NCBI RefSeq assembly: GCF_001427525.1
Contig: NZ_LMGU01000002.1
Span: 397,010-461,009 of the forward strand
Reading direction: 5' to 3'
Length of the DNA stretch: 64,000 nt
DNA from: Microbacterium sp. Root61
GTDB taxonomy: Bacteria; Actinomycetota; Actinomycetes; Actinomycetales; Microbacteriaceae
Part shown: positions 51,793-60,840 of the stretch, in pieces
Layout of the letters: every line of letters begins with the position of its first letter
Position numbering within the stretch: the first letter of the stretch is position 1
The notes under the pieces: generated by a model
Seen by the model: only the letters and a program-made list of their open reading frames with translations
What the model was told of the DNA's origin: nothing
Databases searched by the model: none
Program-made: the position numbers and the translations under genes

Positions 51793-52395
51793 GTGACGCA
51801 CTACCTCTATCTCGTGCGGCACGGCGAGCATCAGGACGCCGAGCACGGCCTCGCAGATGGCCCGCTTTCCCCGCGTGGACGACGCCAAGCCTCGCTTCTC
51901 GCGGATCGGCTGTCCGGAGTGGCCCTCAGCGCCGTCTGGCACTCGCCGCTCGAACGGGCCAGCGAGACCGCGCGTGCGGTGGCCGATCGACTGCCCTCCG
52001 TGTCGCCCGAGCCTTCGGCGCTGCTGTTCGACTGCGTCCCGACGGGGATGACCCCCGAGACCCCGAGTTCGTTCGAATCGTTCTTCGGCTCGGTCACCGA
52101 AGCGGAGATCGAAGCCGGCCACGCACAGATGGCCGACGCCGTCAGCGAGTTCCTGGTGCGCAAGCCCGGCGACGTGCACGAGCTGCTCATCACCCACAAC
52201 TTCGTGATCGCGTGGTTCGTGCGCGAGGTGCTGCAGGCGCCCGACTGGCGCTGGATGACCCTCAACCAGGCCCACTGCGGCCTGACGGTGATCGCGCAGC
52301 GTCAGGGGCGCCCGTGGACCCTCGTATCGCACAATGATCTGGCACACCTGCCGGTGGAACTGCGCACCGGCCTGCCGGAGAGCCTCCCGGTCTAG
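51793..52395 (+). CDS. Histidine phosphatase-family protein (phosphoglycerate mutase-like)
   Basis: A 200-residue member of the histidine phosphatase superfamily. The catalytic motif is LVRHGEHQD near residue 8 with the phospho-accepting histidine; the second histidine is in LLITHNFVIAWF near residue 135, and SPLERASETARAVAD is the conserved helix. Members dephosphorylate sugar phosphates or other small substrates. GTG start with GAAGTGAGAAGG upstream. The stop overlaps the minus-strand GNAT gene by four bases. Confidence 0.88.
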   Translation: MTHYLYLVRHGEHQDAEHGLADGPLSPRGRRQASLLADRLSGVALSAVWHSPLERASETARAVADRLPSVSPEPSALLFDCVPTGMTPETPSSFESFFGSVTEAEIEAGHAQMADAVSEFLVRKPGDVHELLITHNFVIAWFVREVLQAPDWRWMTLNQAHCGLTVIAQRQGRPWTLVSHNDLAHLPVELRTGLPESLPV

Positions 52396-52895
52396 TCGAC
52401 CAGACTCTTGCCGTACCAGCGGGTCGCGTTCGGGTTGTCGTTGAAGCGCTCGATGGCGCGGAATCCGGCAGCGGCATAGAGCCCGGCGGCGGCCTCCAGG
52501 CTGTGGTGCGTGTCGAGCACGAGCTCGGCGGCATCCGATTCACGTGCCCGTCGTTCGAGGTCGTCCAGCAGCAGGCGTCCCCAGCCGAGACCGCGGGTCT
52601 CGGGGCGCAGGTAGAGGTGCTTGACCTCGTAGCGGATGCCGGCGTCGGAGTCGGCGATCCGACGGATGCCGCCGCATCCCACGCCCTTCTCGTCGTCGTC
52701 GCGCAGCACGACGAACACGCCCGCGGGCGGAGTGAAGGTCGCCGGATCGGGGAAGACGGCGGTGTACACCGTGTTCTGGTGCGCGAAGCCGATCTCACGG
52801 GAGCGGAAGTACTCGTCGAGCAGCTCGTGGGCGATCGGATCGTCGACGGGGGCGGGAAGAATCGAGACCACGTCACGAGGGTAGTCCTGCGCCAT
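52392..52895 (-). CDS. GNAT-family N-acetyltransferase
   Basis: A 167-residue acetyltransferase. The acetyl-CoA-binding signature is VKHLYLRPETRGLGWGRLLL near residue 100, followed by VLDTHHSLEAAAGLYAAAGF. Many such proteins acetylate amines of small molecules or protein N-termini. ATG 52895 is selected, but no ribosome site is clear; an alternative GTG lies eight codons further in. It is convergent with the phosphatase gene and divergent from dapB. Confidence 0.86.
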   Translation of the reverse strand: MAQDYPRDVVSILPAPVDDPIAHELLDEYFRSREIGFAHQNTVYTAVFPDPATFTPPAGVFVVLRDDDEKGVGCGGIRRIADSDAGIRYEVKHLYLRPETRGLGWGRLLLDDLERRARESDAAELVLDTHHSLEAAAGLYAAAGFRAIERFNDNPNATRWYGKSLVD

Positions 52896-52935
52896 GCGCC
52901 CGGGGGAGGGGCGCGGCGTCGTTAGGCTGGATGAC

Positions 52936-53748
52936 ATGACGACACGCGTGGCCATTGTGGGCGGCACAGGCAAGCTCGGGAGCATCATCCGCGAGGTCGT
53001 GGAGAGCGCGCCCGACTTCGACGTCGTCGCGGTGCTGTCCTCCCGCTCGGAGTTCTCCGAGCTCGACGGCGCGGACCTGGTGGTGGACGCCTCGACCCCC
53101 GCCGTGTCGATCGACGTCGTGCGAGCGGCCATCGACCGCGGCATCAACATCCTCGTCGGCACCTCCGGCTGGTCGGCCGAGCGCATCGCGCTGGTGCGTC
53201 CGCTCGTGGAGGCCGCCGGCACGGGGGCCGTGTTCATCCCGAACTTCTCCCTCGGGTCGGTGCTGTCCTCGGCTCTGGCCGCATCCGCCGCGCCCTTCTT
53301 CCCTTCGATCGAGATCATCGAGACCCACCGCGAGACGAAGGTCGACTCGCCGAGCGGCACCGCTGTGCGTACCGCCGAGCTGATCGCCGCCGCCCGCGCC
53401 GGCGTCGGCCCGGTCGAGTCGCCGCATGCCGACCAGCGGGCGCGCGGTCAGCAGGTCGCCAGCGTCCCGATCCACTCGCTGCGCCGGCCCGGCGTCGTCG
53501 CCCGACAGGAGACGATCCTCTCCGGCGCGGGGGAGTCCGTCACGATCACGCACGACACGATCGATCCGGCCCTCGCCTATGCCCCCGGCATCCGTCTCGC
53601 CCTGGCGGCGGCTCGCGATGCCCGCGGCATGACCGTCGGTCTCGACAGCTTCCTCGAGATCGGCATCCGCACGCCCGGTTCGTCGGCGGCGAAGCCGGTG
53701 GCGGAGGGCGACGTGCCCGGCCAGGTCGCACGCGCCACGGGGCTATGA
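52936..53748 (+). CDS. dapB: 4-hydroxy-tetrahydrodipicolinate reductase
   Basis: DapB reduces the dapA product in lysine and diaminopimelate synthesis. The 270-residue protein has the NAD(P) fingerprint VAIVGGTGKLGSIIREV, the PNFSLGSVLS motif, and the catalytic ETHRETKVDSPSGTAVRT block with His and Lys near residues 135-140. The C-terminal ATRAGYAPGIRLAL-like segment is present as YAPGIRLALAAARD. TAGGCT ends seven bases before the ATG, so the mRNA is leaderless. dapA is 6.8 kb downstream. Confidence 0.95.
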   Translation: MTTRVAIVGGTGKLGSIIREVVESAPDFDVVAVLSSRSEFSELDGADLVVDASTPAVSIDVVRAAIDRGINILVGTSGWSAERIALVRPLVEAAGTGAVFIPNFSLGSVLSSALAASAAPFFPSIEIIETHRETKVDSPSGTAVRTAELIAAARAGVGPVESPHADQRARGQQVASVPIHSLRRPGVVARQETILSGAGESVTITHDTIDPALAYAPGIRLALAAARDARGMTVGLDSFLEIGIRTPGSSAAKPVAEGDVPGQVARATGL

Positions 53749-54215
53749 GCGGTCCTCGTATCGGCGTCGCCGTCATGTCGGCGCTGCTGCTGCTGTATAT
53801 CTTCCTGGTGGGGCAGCGGGCGTGGCTCCTGCTCATCAGCGGCGACCCGATCGCCATCGCAATGGGGGTGGCGCTCATCGTGCTGCCGCTCGTCGCGATC
53901 TGGGCGCTGGGACGCGAGCTGTGGTTCGGCGTCCGCGCCGAGCAGCTCGGCCGGCGACTCGAGGCCGAGGATGCGCTGCCGGAGGATGTCGTCACGGTGC
54001 GCCCCAGCGGCCGGGTGATGCGCGAGGACGGCGACGCCGTCTTCCCCGAGTACCGTGCCGAGGTCGAGGCCGCCCCGGAGTCGTGGCGGGCCTGGTACCG
54101 CCTGGCGCTGGCGTACGACGCCGCAGGAGACCGCAAACGGGCGCGTGCGGCCGTGCGGACGGCGATCCGGTTCGAGACCGCCGAACGCCGGGCAGCGCGC
54201 CCGTCCGGCGGCTAG
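53745..54215 (+). CDS. Membrane protein with a C-terminal TPR-like helix pair
   Basis: A 156-residue protein with two membrane helices (about residues 8-30 and 35-60) and a soluble C-terminal domain. The segment ESWRAWYRLALAYDAAGDRKRARAAVRTAIRFE looks like one tetratricopeptide repeat, so a protein-binding role is plausible. The ATGA overlap with dapB suggests translational coupling. Function unknown. Confidence 0.8.
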   Translation: MSGPRIGVAVMSALLLLYIFLVGQRAWLLLISGDPIAIAMGVALIVLPLVAIWALGRELWFGVRAEQLGRRLEAEDALPEDVVTVRPSGRVMREDGDAVFPEYRAEVEAAPESWRAWYRLALAYDAAGDRKRARAAVRTAIRFETAERRAARPSGG

Positions 54216-54241
54216 GGGTCGCGCACGCACGCCTCTGACCG

Positions 54242-54308
54242 CGAGACTGCAACGGTGCGACCAGACTGCGGGTAATACCCACAGTCTCGACTTCCGGGTG
54301 CAGTCTCG
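54242..54308. repeat. 67-bp palindromic repeat, copy 2
   Basis: Same length as the copy at 33439 with 56 of 67 identical bases and no gaps. The ends and the centre (AGACTGCGGGT and ATACCCAC) are conserved while the intervening arm differs. The pair at positions 18/50 changes from C-G to G-C, a compensatory exchange that hints at a structured RNA or DNA. Located between two convergent genes. Confidence 0.85.
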
Positions 54309-54333
54309 GTGCGCTGCTCGGCGTGCCGGGCGT

Positions 54334-55248
54334 TCAGGCCGCGTCGACCGGTAGCGCGACGGCGACGGCGTCTTCGACGCTCGGATGCCTGAACTCGAAC
54401 CCCGAGGCTGTGAGGGCAGCCGGGGCGACATCCAGATCGGACAGGAGCAGGGCGTCGGCGGCGTCGCGACCGAGGACGGCGCGGATGCCCCACGCGGGAG
54501 CTCGCAGCACGTACGGGCGGTTCAGGCGCACCGCGAGGGCGAAGCCGAGGTCGTTGGCGGTGGCCCGCGTCGGTCCGGTGAGATTGACGGGTCCGGCGAT
54601 GTCACCGTCGATGACGTGACGGATGGCGCGGACCTCGTCATCGAGCGAGATCCAGGGCCATGCCTGCCGTCCGCCGGCGATGGGTCCGGAGAGACCGGCA
54701 CGCGTGAGCAGAGCGAGCGGCTTGAGCACGCCGTCCGGATGCACGACCGGGGCGGTGCGCAGCAGGGCGACGCGCGCCTGCGGACTGGCGGCCAGCGCGG
54801 CCGCCTCCCATTCGCCGCACAGATCGGCGAGGAACGAGTCCCCGCGCGGTGACTGCTCGGTCAGGCGCGCACCCGGCGCGGTGCCGTAGTAGCCCACCGC
54901 CGATGCGGAGACGAAGGCCGGGGCATCCGTCCCCATCTCGCGCACCGCACGGGCCAGTGCCCGTGTCGGCGTGATGCGCGACCAGACCAGGGTGTTCTTG
55001 TACTTGGGCGTCCACGGGAACCGGCCGATCGTAGCCCCGTTCAGGCCGATCACGGCCCGTGCGCCCTCCAGGATCGCAGGATCCAGCGGAGTCGTGTCGA
55101 CGAGCCATTCGACCTCGTCGGGACCGACTGCAGGCCGACGCACGAGGGTCGTGACGGGGATGCCGTCGGCGCGCAGCGCCGCGACGAGCGCGCCGCCGAT
55201 GAGGCCGGAGGCCCCAGCGACGACGACGCGACCGTCAGCTTCAGGCAA
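54334..55248 (-). CDS. TIGR01777-type NAD-dependent epimerase (SDR39U1-like)
   Basis: A 304-residue extended short-chain dehydrogenase of the YfcH/SDR39U1 type. It has the VVVAGASGLIGGALVAAL nucleotide fingerprint, NGATIGRFPWTPKYKN, FVSASAVGYYGTA (catalytic S and Y) and GPVNLTGPTRATANDLG. The function of this family is not established. The TTG at 55248 is chosen, overlapping the OsmC stop by eight bases; a TTG further upstream would overlap by 41. No better start exists. Confidence 0.85.
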   Translation of the reverse strand: MPEADGRVVVAGASGLIGGALVAALRADGIPVTTLVRRPAVGPDEVEWLVDTTPLDPAILEGARAVIGLNGATIGRFPWTPKYKNTLVWSRITPTRALARAVREMGTDAPAFVSASAVGYYGTAPGARLTEQSPRGDSFLADLCGEWEAAALAASPQARVALLRTAPVVHPDGVLKPLALLTRAGLSGPIAGGRQAWPWISLDDEVRAIRHVIDGDIAGPVNLTGPTRATANDLGFALAVRLNRPYVLRAPAWGIRAVLGRDAADALLLSDLDVAPAALTASGFEFRHPSVEDAVAVALPVDAA

Positions 55249-55666
55249 GCGTCGCCTCGAGCGTGATCTCGATGCCCGCAAGGGCCTGCGAGACCGGGCA
55301 GTTCGTCTTGGCGTCGGCGGCGATGCGCTCGAAGTCCTCCTGGCTCAGGCCCGGGATGACGGCGTTGACGTTGAGGTGGCTGCCGGTGATGCCGGTGCCG
55401 GGCTTGAACGTGACGGATGCCGTCGTGTCGACCGACTGCGGCGGGGTGCCGTTCTCGGCCAGCGCGTGCGAGAACGCCATGCTGAAGCAGGACGCGTGGG
55501 CGGCGGCGATCAGCTCTTCGGGAGTCGTGACCGAGGTGGAGCCCTCGCTGCGCGCCTTCCAGTTGATGTCGAAGGTGCCGAGGCCCGAGGAGTTCAACGC
55601 GACAGTGCCGGAGCCCTCGGTCAGGGAGCCCTTCCAGTGGCTGGTCGCTTCGCTCGTGACGGTCAT
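55241..55666 (-). CDS. OsmC-family peroxiredoxin
   Basis: A 141-residue OsmC/Ohr-type thiol peroxidase. The two catalytic cysteines are in AAAHASCFSMAFSHAL (near residue 52) and AKTNCPVSQALAG (near 123), matching the osmotically inducible OsmC subgroup. It reduces organic hydroperoxides. GGAGG lies eight bases before the ATG. The gene to its right on the same strand encodes a DUF4395 membrane protein next to a thioredoxin-like protein, so a redox cluster is suggested. Confidence 0.93.
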   Translation of the reverse strand: MTVTSEATSHWKGSLTEGSGTVALNSSGLGTFDINWKARSEGSTSVTTPEELIAAAHASCFSMAFSHALAENGTPPQSVDTTASVTFKPGTGITGSHLNVNAVIPGLSQEDFERIAADAKTNCPVSQALAGIEITLEATLA

Positions 55667-55886
55667 GAGAACCTCCGGTGGTCTTCGGGCGCTCCGTAGA
55701 TCGCAGCGCCTCGCCGTCAGCCTAATCGGGCGGATGCCGGGATGCACCGGCTGCGGGGTGCCGCGCGCCGGTGGCGCGCCACAGCGTCGGAGATCGCCGC
55801 AGCGTCGGATCGAATCGGGCCGATTCACCCGACCGCGTGGTTTCCCCCGAAGTTCTGGTGCCCGAGTGCGGCGATCGGGGTGCGGG

Positions 55887-56462
55887 TCAGGCCGCGGACG
55901 GACGCTCGCGCCCGACGATGCCCGCGCGCTGCAGCAGGAGGTAGAGCTGGCAGCCCAGGCACAGCCCGAACGCCGCGTTCAGGAACGCGGCGACGAACGC
56001 GACCGCCGCGGCGATGGGCAGCGCCCACGGCACGCCGAACAGCTGCAGGAGCAGCCCGATCGTGGTCACGAGGAGTCCGACACCCTGCGCGAAGCGAGGC
56101 GGACGAGGATCCTCGAGGTCGGCAGGCGCCTTCAGACGGGGGCGGACGACGGTGCGGAACAGGACGCTCCACGGGGAGGTGCGCGCGGACAGGATCGTCC
56201 ACAGGAAGAGCAGCGCGATCACGAGCAGCAGCAGGAAGGCCGGATCGAGGATGCGCTCGGCAACGGAGGCGTAGGCGATCGCCCACGCGGTCGGGTCGAC
56301 GACAGCGCCGTTCTTGATGAAGGTGACGGTTCCCTGCGCAGTGGACAGCCCGGTCAGACCCAGGAACACGTCGATCAGGAGCAGCAGCGAGGTGATGCCG
56401 GCCGCGAAGCGCAGCGCGCGCGGGTCGACACCGGCGGGTGGGGCATCCGTACGCTCAGACAT
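55887..56462 (-). CDS. DUF4395-family membrane protein
   Basis: A 191-residue protein with four or five helices (about residues 18-42, 60-88, 125-145 and 150-178). It carries the DUF4395 pattern, including DPRALRFAAGIT near the start, RPRLKAPADLEDPRPPRFAQGVG in the middle and two cysteines in FGLCLGCQLYLLL. It overlaps a thioredoxin-like gene by eight bases, and such pairs recur in actinobacteria. It probably shuttles electrons or thiols across the membrane, but no function is proven. Confidence 0.88.
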   Translation of the reverse strand: MSERTDAPPAGVDPRALRFAAGITSLLLLIDVFLGLTGLSTAQGTVTFIKNGAVVDPTAWAIAYASVAERILDPAFLLLLVIALLFLWTILSARTSPWSVLFRTVVRPRLKAPADLEDPRPPRFAQGVGLLVTTIGLLLQLFGVPWALPIAAAVAFVAAFLNAAFGLCLGCQLYLLLQRAGIVGRERPSAA

Positions 56463-56898
56463 GCGCGGTGTCTCCGGTCAGTCGGGTCAGCTCCAGCTCG
56501 AGCACGTCGCGGTTCGGCACACCGCCGAAGCGGGTCTGCACGGCGCCGTCCTTGTCGAGGATGAGTGTCGTCGGGGTCTGCAGCACGTGGAAGTGCTTGG
56601 CGATGTCCGGCCGATGCGTGAGATCGACGTCGAGGTGGCGCACCCCGTCGCGCGTGCCGGCGATGTCGGCCAGGGTGCGGTGCACGCCGGGGCAGCGGGC
56701 GCACAGCTCGGTGCTGAACTGCAGCAGGGTGGCGGTCTCGCCGAGCGCCTCGGCACCCAGGCGCTCCGGCTCGACGACCTCGTGCGCGATGTGGCGCCGC
56801 GGCCGATTCTGCTGCCAGCGCAGGAACAGGCCGACGCCGACCGTCACCGCAAGAAGCACGGCGAGGCCGACGAGCGCGCTGACGATGGTCACAGCCAC
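56455..56898 (-). CDS. Membrane-anchored thioredoxin-like protein
   Basis: A 147-residue protein with one N-terminal membrane helix (about residues 5-27) and a thioredoxin-like fold. The redox motif is CARC in LQFSTELCARCPGVHRTL near residue 66, followed by VDLTHRPDIAKHFHVLQTPTTLIL with the cis-proline. It overlaps the DUF4395 gene and would present the active site outside or at the membrane. The start is GTG at 56898; GTG at 56892 is an alternative. Confidence 0.88.
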   Translation of the reverse strand: MAVTIVSALVGLAVLLAVTVGVGLFLRWQQNRPRRHIAHEVVEPERLGAEALGETATLLQFSTELCARCPGVHRTLADIAGTRDGVRHLDVDLTHRPDIAKHFHVLQTPTTLILDKDGAVQTRFGGVPNRDVLELELTRLTGDTAHV

Positions 56899-56998
56899 TC
56901 AGGCTAGTCGCTGTCGGCTGAATCCGGCCCGGACGGCGCGAGTATGACGCGGGCTCGTAACACGACCGGATGTCGGGGGCGCGGGTATCGTGGCAGTC

Positions 56999-57808
56999 GT
57001 GACTACGGCGATCCCCACACCCTACGAGGACCTCCTGCGCGACGTCCTGGAGCACGGCACGCACAAGGACGACCGCACCGGCACCGGGACGACCAGTGCG
57101 TTCGGGCGTCAGATCCGCTTCGACCTGTCGCAGGGCTTCCCGCTGATCACCACGAAGCGCGTGCACATGAAGTCGATCGCGTACGAGCTGCTATGGTTCC
57201 TGCGCGGCGAGTCGAACGTGAAGTGGCTGCAGGAGCACGGCGTCACGATCTGGGACGAGTGGGCCGACGCCGAGGGCGAACTGGGCCCCGTGTACGGCGT
57301 GCAGTGGCGCTCGTGGCCGACGCCCGACGGCGGGCACATCGACCAGATCTCGCAGGTGGTCGAGCAGATCCGGTCCAACCCCGACTCGCGGCGGCTGCTG
57401 GTGTCGGCCTGGAACCCCGCCGATATCCCCGACATGGCCCTCGCGCCGTGCCACGCGATGTTCCAGTTCTACGTCGCCGACGGCAAGCTGTCGTGCCAGC
57501 TCTACCAGCGCAGCGCCGATCTCTTCCTCGGCGTGCCGTTCAACATCGCGTCGTACGCGCTGCTGACGCTCATGGTGGCGCAGCAGACCGGACTCGAGCC
57601 CGGTGACTTCGTCTGGACAGGCGGCGACTGCCACATCTACGACAACCACCTCGAGCAGGTGCGCGAACAGCTCTCCCGCGACCCGTACCCGTACCCGACG
57701 TTCCAGTTCGCGCGGAAGCCCGACTCGCTCTTCGACTACGAGTACGACGACTTCCTCGTCGAGGACTATCAGCACCACCCCGCGATCCGCGGCGCGGTCG
57801 CGGTATGA
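56999..57808 (+). CDS. thyA: Thymidylate synthase ThyA
   Basis: Methylates dUMP to dTMP with methylene-tetrahydrofolate. The 269-residue protein has [18 protein letters not shown], the [19 protein letters not shown] region, and the catalytic cysteine in [14 protein letters not shown] near residue 150. [20 protein letters not shown] and [10 protein letters not shown] complete the family pattern. GTG 56999 is preferred over GTG 56990 because TATCGT ends seven bases upstream (leaderless). The stop overlaps folA by ATGA, the usual thyA-folA pair. Confidence 0.95.
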   Translation: MTTAIPTPYEDLLRDVLEHGTHKDDRTGTGTTSAFGRQIRFDLSQGFPLITTKRVHMKSIAYELLWFLRGESNVKWLQEHGVTIWDEWADAEGELGPVYGVQWRSWPTPDGGHIDQISQVVEQIRSNPDSRRLLVSAWNPADIPDMALAPCHAMFQFYVADGKLSCQLYQRSADLFLGVPFNIASYALLTLMVAQQTGLEPGDFVWTGGDCHIYDNHLEQVREQLSRDPYPYPTFQFARKPDSLFDYEYDDFLVEDYQHHPAIRGAVAV

Positions 57809-58311
57809 CCTCTCGGATCGGCCTGATCTGGGCCGAGGCGCACGGCGGGGTGATCGGTGCGAGCGGGGGCATGCCGTGGCACGTGCCCGAAGACCTGGCC
57901 CACTTCAAAGAGGTCACGAACGGCTCGCCCGTCGTGATGGGGCGCAAGACCTGGGAGTCGCTGCCCGAGCGGTTCCGCCCGCTGTCGGGCCGTCGCAACA
58001 TCGTCGTGACCCGCCAGGAGGACTGGGCGGCCGACGGTGCCGAGCGTGCGGGTTCGCTCGCTGCAGCACTGGCGGATGCCTCGTCCTCGGAGTGGATCTG
58101 GATCATCGGTGGCGGCGAGCTCTTCCGCGAGAGCGTGGCGCTCGCGGATCGGCTCGAGGTCACGGAGCTCGACGTCGATGTCACCGGCGACACGTTCGCG
58201 CCCGAGCGGCCGGACTGGCAGCGGGAGTCGATCGAGCCGGAGCAGGGCTGGCACACCTCGCGCAGCGGCATCCGCTACCGCTTCCTCACTCTCGACCGGG
58301 CCGGAGACTGA
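57805..58311 (+). CDS. folA: Dihydrofolate reductase
   Basis: Regenerates tetrahydrofolate after thymidylate synthesis. The 168-residue enzyme shows [34 protein letters not shown] with the catalytic acidic residue, [12 protein letters not shown] and the [13 protein letters not shown] nucleotide-binding segment. Length and order match bacterial DHFR. The start overlaps the thyA stop. An SDR gene starts one base after its stop. Confidence 0.94.
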   Translation: MTSRIGLIWAEAHGGVIGASGGMPWHVPEDLAHFKEVTNGSPVVMGRKTWESLPERFRPLSGRRNIVVTRQEDWAADGAERAGSLAAALADASSSEWIWIIGGGELFRESVALADRLEVTELDVDVTGDTFAPERPDWQRESIEPEQGWHTSRSGIRYRFLTLDRAGD

Positions 58312-58312
58312 C

Positions 58313-59074
58313 ATGAAGCGGGCATTGATCACCGGCGCGAGCTCGGGTCTCGGCGCGGAGTATGCGCGGCAGCTGGCGGCCACCGGCGCCGACCTCGTGC
58401 TGGTCGCGCGGGACCGCGACGCCCTCGAGAAGCTCGCGCAGCAGCTCCGGCGCGTCTACGACGTCGAGGTAGAGGTGCTTGCCGTCGATCTGCTCAAGCG
58501 GCGCCAGCGCACCAAGGTCGAAGAACGGCTCGTCGATGCAGACCGCCCGATCGGCATCCTCGTCAACAACGCCGGATTCGGTCTTCCGCTCGCGTTCGAG
58601 CGCAACGACATCGACGACGAGGTGCGCCACCTGCACCTGCACGTCGAGGTGCCGATGCGGCTCACTCACGCGGCGCTGCAGCCCATGCTCGCCCGCGGCA
58701 ACGGCCGCATCATCAACGTCGCTTCCGTCGCGGGCTTCATCCCGCGCTCGACCTACGGCGCCTGCAAGGGCTGGCTGATCAGCTTCAGCCGCTGGGCGAA
58801 CGATCGGTACGCACCGCAGGGCGTCACAGTGACGGCGGTCTGCCCCGGCTTCACCCACACCGGCTTCCACGAGCGGATGGGCCTGCTGCCCGGCCGCGAG
58901 GGCGTGTCGCCCGGCATGTGGCTGGAGGCGAGGGATGTCGTGGCCGAATCCCTGCGCGATGCCGCGCGAGGCAAGGCCGTCTCGATCCCGTCGTTCCGAT
59001 ACAAGGCGCTGGTGGCGCTCACCCGGCTGGTTCCGGCCTCCCTCGCCGCGAAGGTCGGCGCCCAGGGGCGGTAG
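58313..59074 (+). CDS. Short-chain dehydrogenase/reductase
   Basis: A 253-residue classical SDR. The NAD(P) fingerprint ALITGASSGLGAEYARQL is at the N-terminus, NNAG near residue 86, and the catalytic triad as S in INVASVAG, with Y and K in STYGACKGW (Y-x3-K). The C-terminal PSFRYKALVALTRLVP tail resembles the mycobacterial SacC/DltE-type SDRs. Located one base after folA, so co-expressed; the substrate is unknown. Confidence 0.9.
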   Translation: MKRALITGASSGLGAEYARQLAATGADLVLVARDRDALEKLAQQLRRVYDVEVEVLAVDLLKRRQRTKVEERLVDADRPIGILVNNAGFGLPLAFERNDIDDEVRHLHLHVEVPMRLTHAALQPMLARGNGRIINVASVAGFIPRSTYGACKGWLISFSRWANDRYAPQGVTVTAVCPGFTHTGFHERMGLLPGREGVSPGMWLEARDVVAESLRDAARGKAVSIPSFRYKALVALTRLVPASLAAKVGAQGR

Positions 59075-59075
59075 G

Positions 59076-59627
59076 TCAGCCGAGGCGGCCGAGATGGATC
59101 GCCGCGAACGCCAGCGCCGCGATGGTCTCCCCGTCCGAGATCTCCCCGTCGGAGATCATGCGCAAGGCGTCGCCGAACGGTACCCAGCGCACGTCGGTGA
59201 TCCCTTCTTCATGCTGGGTCGCCGCGAGGTCCGCCGTGTTCGGTGTCGCGTGAAGCGTGCGAGCGAGGAAGACGTGCTCCGGAGCATTGGCGATCCCGTT
59301 GAGCGCGTTCATCTGCCCGAGCTCGGTCCACTCCTCAGCAGTGAGTCCGGTTTCCTCCCGCAGCTCGCGCTGAGCACCGGCCAGCGGGTTCTCGCCGTCG
59401 GTTCCGCCGGCGGGCACCTCCAGCGACGGTCCGCCGGTCGCGTACCTGTCGATCGTGACGAAGCACACACGGTCGTCGTCATCCAGCGCGACGACGAAGA
59501 CCGCAGGATGCCGCACGGTCACGACGCCGTAGATCCCCGGCCCGGCCGGGCCGATCACATCGTGCTCTTCCACCTGCATCCAGCGGTTCTCGTACACCGT
59601 CCTGGTCGCGAGGGTCTGCCAGCTCAT
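59076..59627 (-). CDS. Nudix hydrolase, ADP-ribose pyrophosphatase-like
   Basis: A 183-residue Nudix protein. The Nudix box reads GGTDGENPLAGAQRELREE and then TGL (G-x5-E-x7-REUxEExGU) near residues 78-100. The preceding strand LEVPAGG and the N-terminal domain with VYENRWMQVEEHDV suit ADP-ribose or sugar-nucleotide pyrophosphatases. TAGTGT ends six bases before the ATG, so leaderless. Convergent with the SDR gene one base apart. Confidence 0.9.
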   Translation of the reverse strand: MSWQTLATRTVYENRWMQVEEHDVIGPAGPGIYGVVTVRHPAVFVVALDDDDRVCFVTIDRYATGGPSLEVPAGGTDGENPLAGAQRELREETGLTAEEWTELGQMNALNGIANAPEHVFLARTLHATPNTADLAATQHEEGITDVRWVPFGDALRMISDGEISDGETIAALAFAAIHLGRLG

Positions 59628-59727
59628 GACCTCACACTAGAGCTCGCACTCTCGATCGGACTTCGGGAACGATTCGTTCACCCCGGCATCCGTTCTGCGA
59701 GTGTCGGTCAACCGATAGCCTGAGAAC

Positions 59728-60705
59728 ATGACGCACACCGGCAATCCCTTCGGTCAGGTGCTCGTCGCGCTCGTCACTCCGATGACGGCCGACGGCGAAG
59801 TCGATTGGGCCGGGGTCGAGAAGCACATCGACGACGTGATCTCGGCCGGCGCCGACGGCGTCGTCGTCACCGGCACCACGGGCGAGACCAGCACTCTGAC
59901 GGACGCCGAGAAGATCCGCCTCGTCGAGGTCGGCAAGGACGTCGCGGCGGGCCGCGCCAAGATCATCACGGGTGGCGGCTCCAACGAGACGGCTCACGCG
60001 ATCGAGCTGTACAAGGCCAGCGAGAAGGCCGGCGCCGACGCGATCATGATCGTGACGCCGTACTACAACAAGCCCACGCAAGCCGGCATCCTGACGCACT
60101 TCCGCCTCGTCGCGGACGCCACCGACCTGCCCGTCATCCTGTACGACATCCCGGGTCGCACCGGTGTGGAGATCAAGTACGAGACGATCCTGCGCCTGGC
60201 CAAGCACCCGAACATCCTCGCCGTCAAGGACGCCAAGGGCGACTTCAGCGAAGTGAGCCGCGTGCTGAACGAGACCGACCTGATGTACTTCTCCGGCGAC
60301 GACTCGAACGTGCTCCCGCACCTGGCGATCGGCGCGACCGGCCTCATCGGTGTCACTGCGAACATCGCTCCGGCGCCGTACCGCACGATCGTCGACGCGG
60401 TGAACGCGGGCGACCTGAAGACCGCCACCGCCGAGCACATGCGCCTCGAGCCGCTCGTGCGCGCCACCATGACGCACATCCCCGGCACGGTTGCCGCGAA
60501 GTACATCCTGCACGGTCTCGGCCGCATCTCGAGCCCCCGCGTGCGCCTGCCGCTGGTGGGCCCCGAGGAATGGGAAGCCGCCAAGATCGAGGACGAGCTG
60601 GCCCTGCTCAGCGGCATCCCGGGTGCGGACTTCTCGAACTTCCGCCCCGACCGCAACGCCGCCGCCGGTGGCGCGCTGCCCAAAGTCTCCGGCACGACTC
60701 GATGA
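59728..60705 (+). CDS. dapA: 4-hydroxy-tetrahydrodipicolinate synthase
   Basis: Condenses pyruvate with aspartate semialdehyde in lysine and diaminopimelate synthesis. The 325-residue TIM-barrel protein has GTTGETSTLTDAEK near residue 50, YYNKPTQAGI with the pyruvate-site tyrosine near 114, and the Schiff-base lysine in LAVKDAKGDF near 170. TAGCCT ends six bases before the ATG, giving a leaderless mRNA. rnj follows 135 bp later in the same orientation, the dapA-rnj order seen widely in actinobacteria. Confidence 0.96.
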   Translation: MTHTGNPFGQVLVALVTPMTADGEVDWAGVEKHIDDVISAGADGVVVTGTTGETSTLTDAEKIRLVEVGKDVAAGRAKIITGGGSNETAHAIELYKASEKAGADAIMIVTPYYNKPTQAGILTHFRLVADATDLPVILYDIPGRTGVEIKYETILRLAKHPNILAVKDAKGDFSEVSRVLNETDLMYFSGDDSNVLPHLAIGATGLIGVTANIAPAPYRTIVDAVNAGDLKTATAEHMRLEPLVRATMTHIPGTVAAKYILHGLGRISSPRVRLPLVGPEEWEAAKIEDELALLSGIPGADFSNFRPDRNAAAGGALPKVSGTTR

Positions 60706-60840
60706 TCGCCGGCATGTCCCGCCGTCCCCGCTCCTCCGATCACGGAGACGCGCGGATGCCGGACATGCGGCGTTCTGCGGAACGCACACCCCACTAACTG
60801 AATGAGCGGATGCCGCCACCGGCACCGCGAGGAGGCACTC

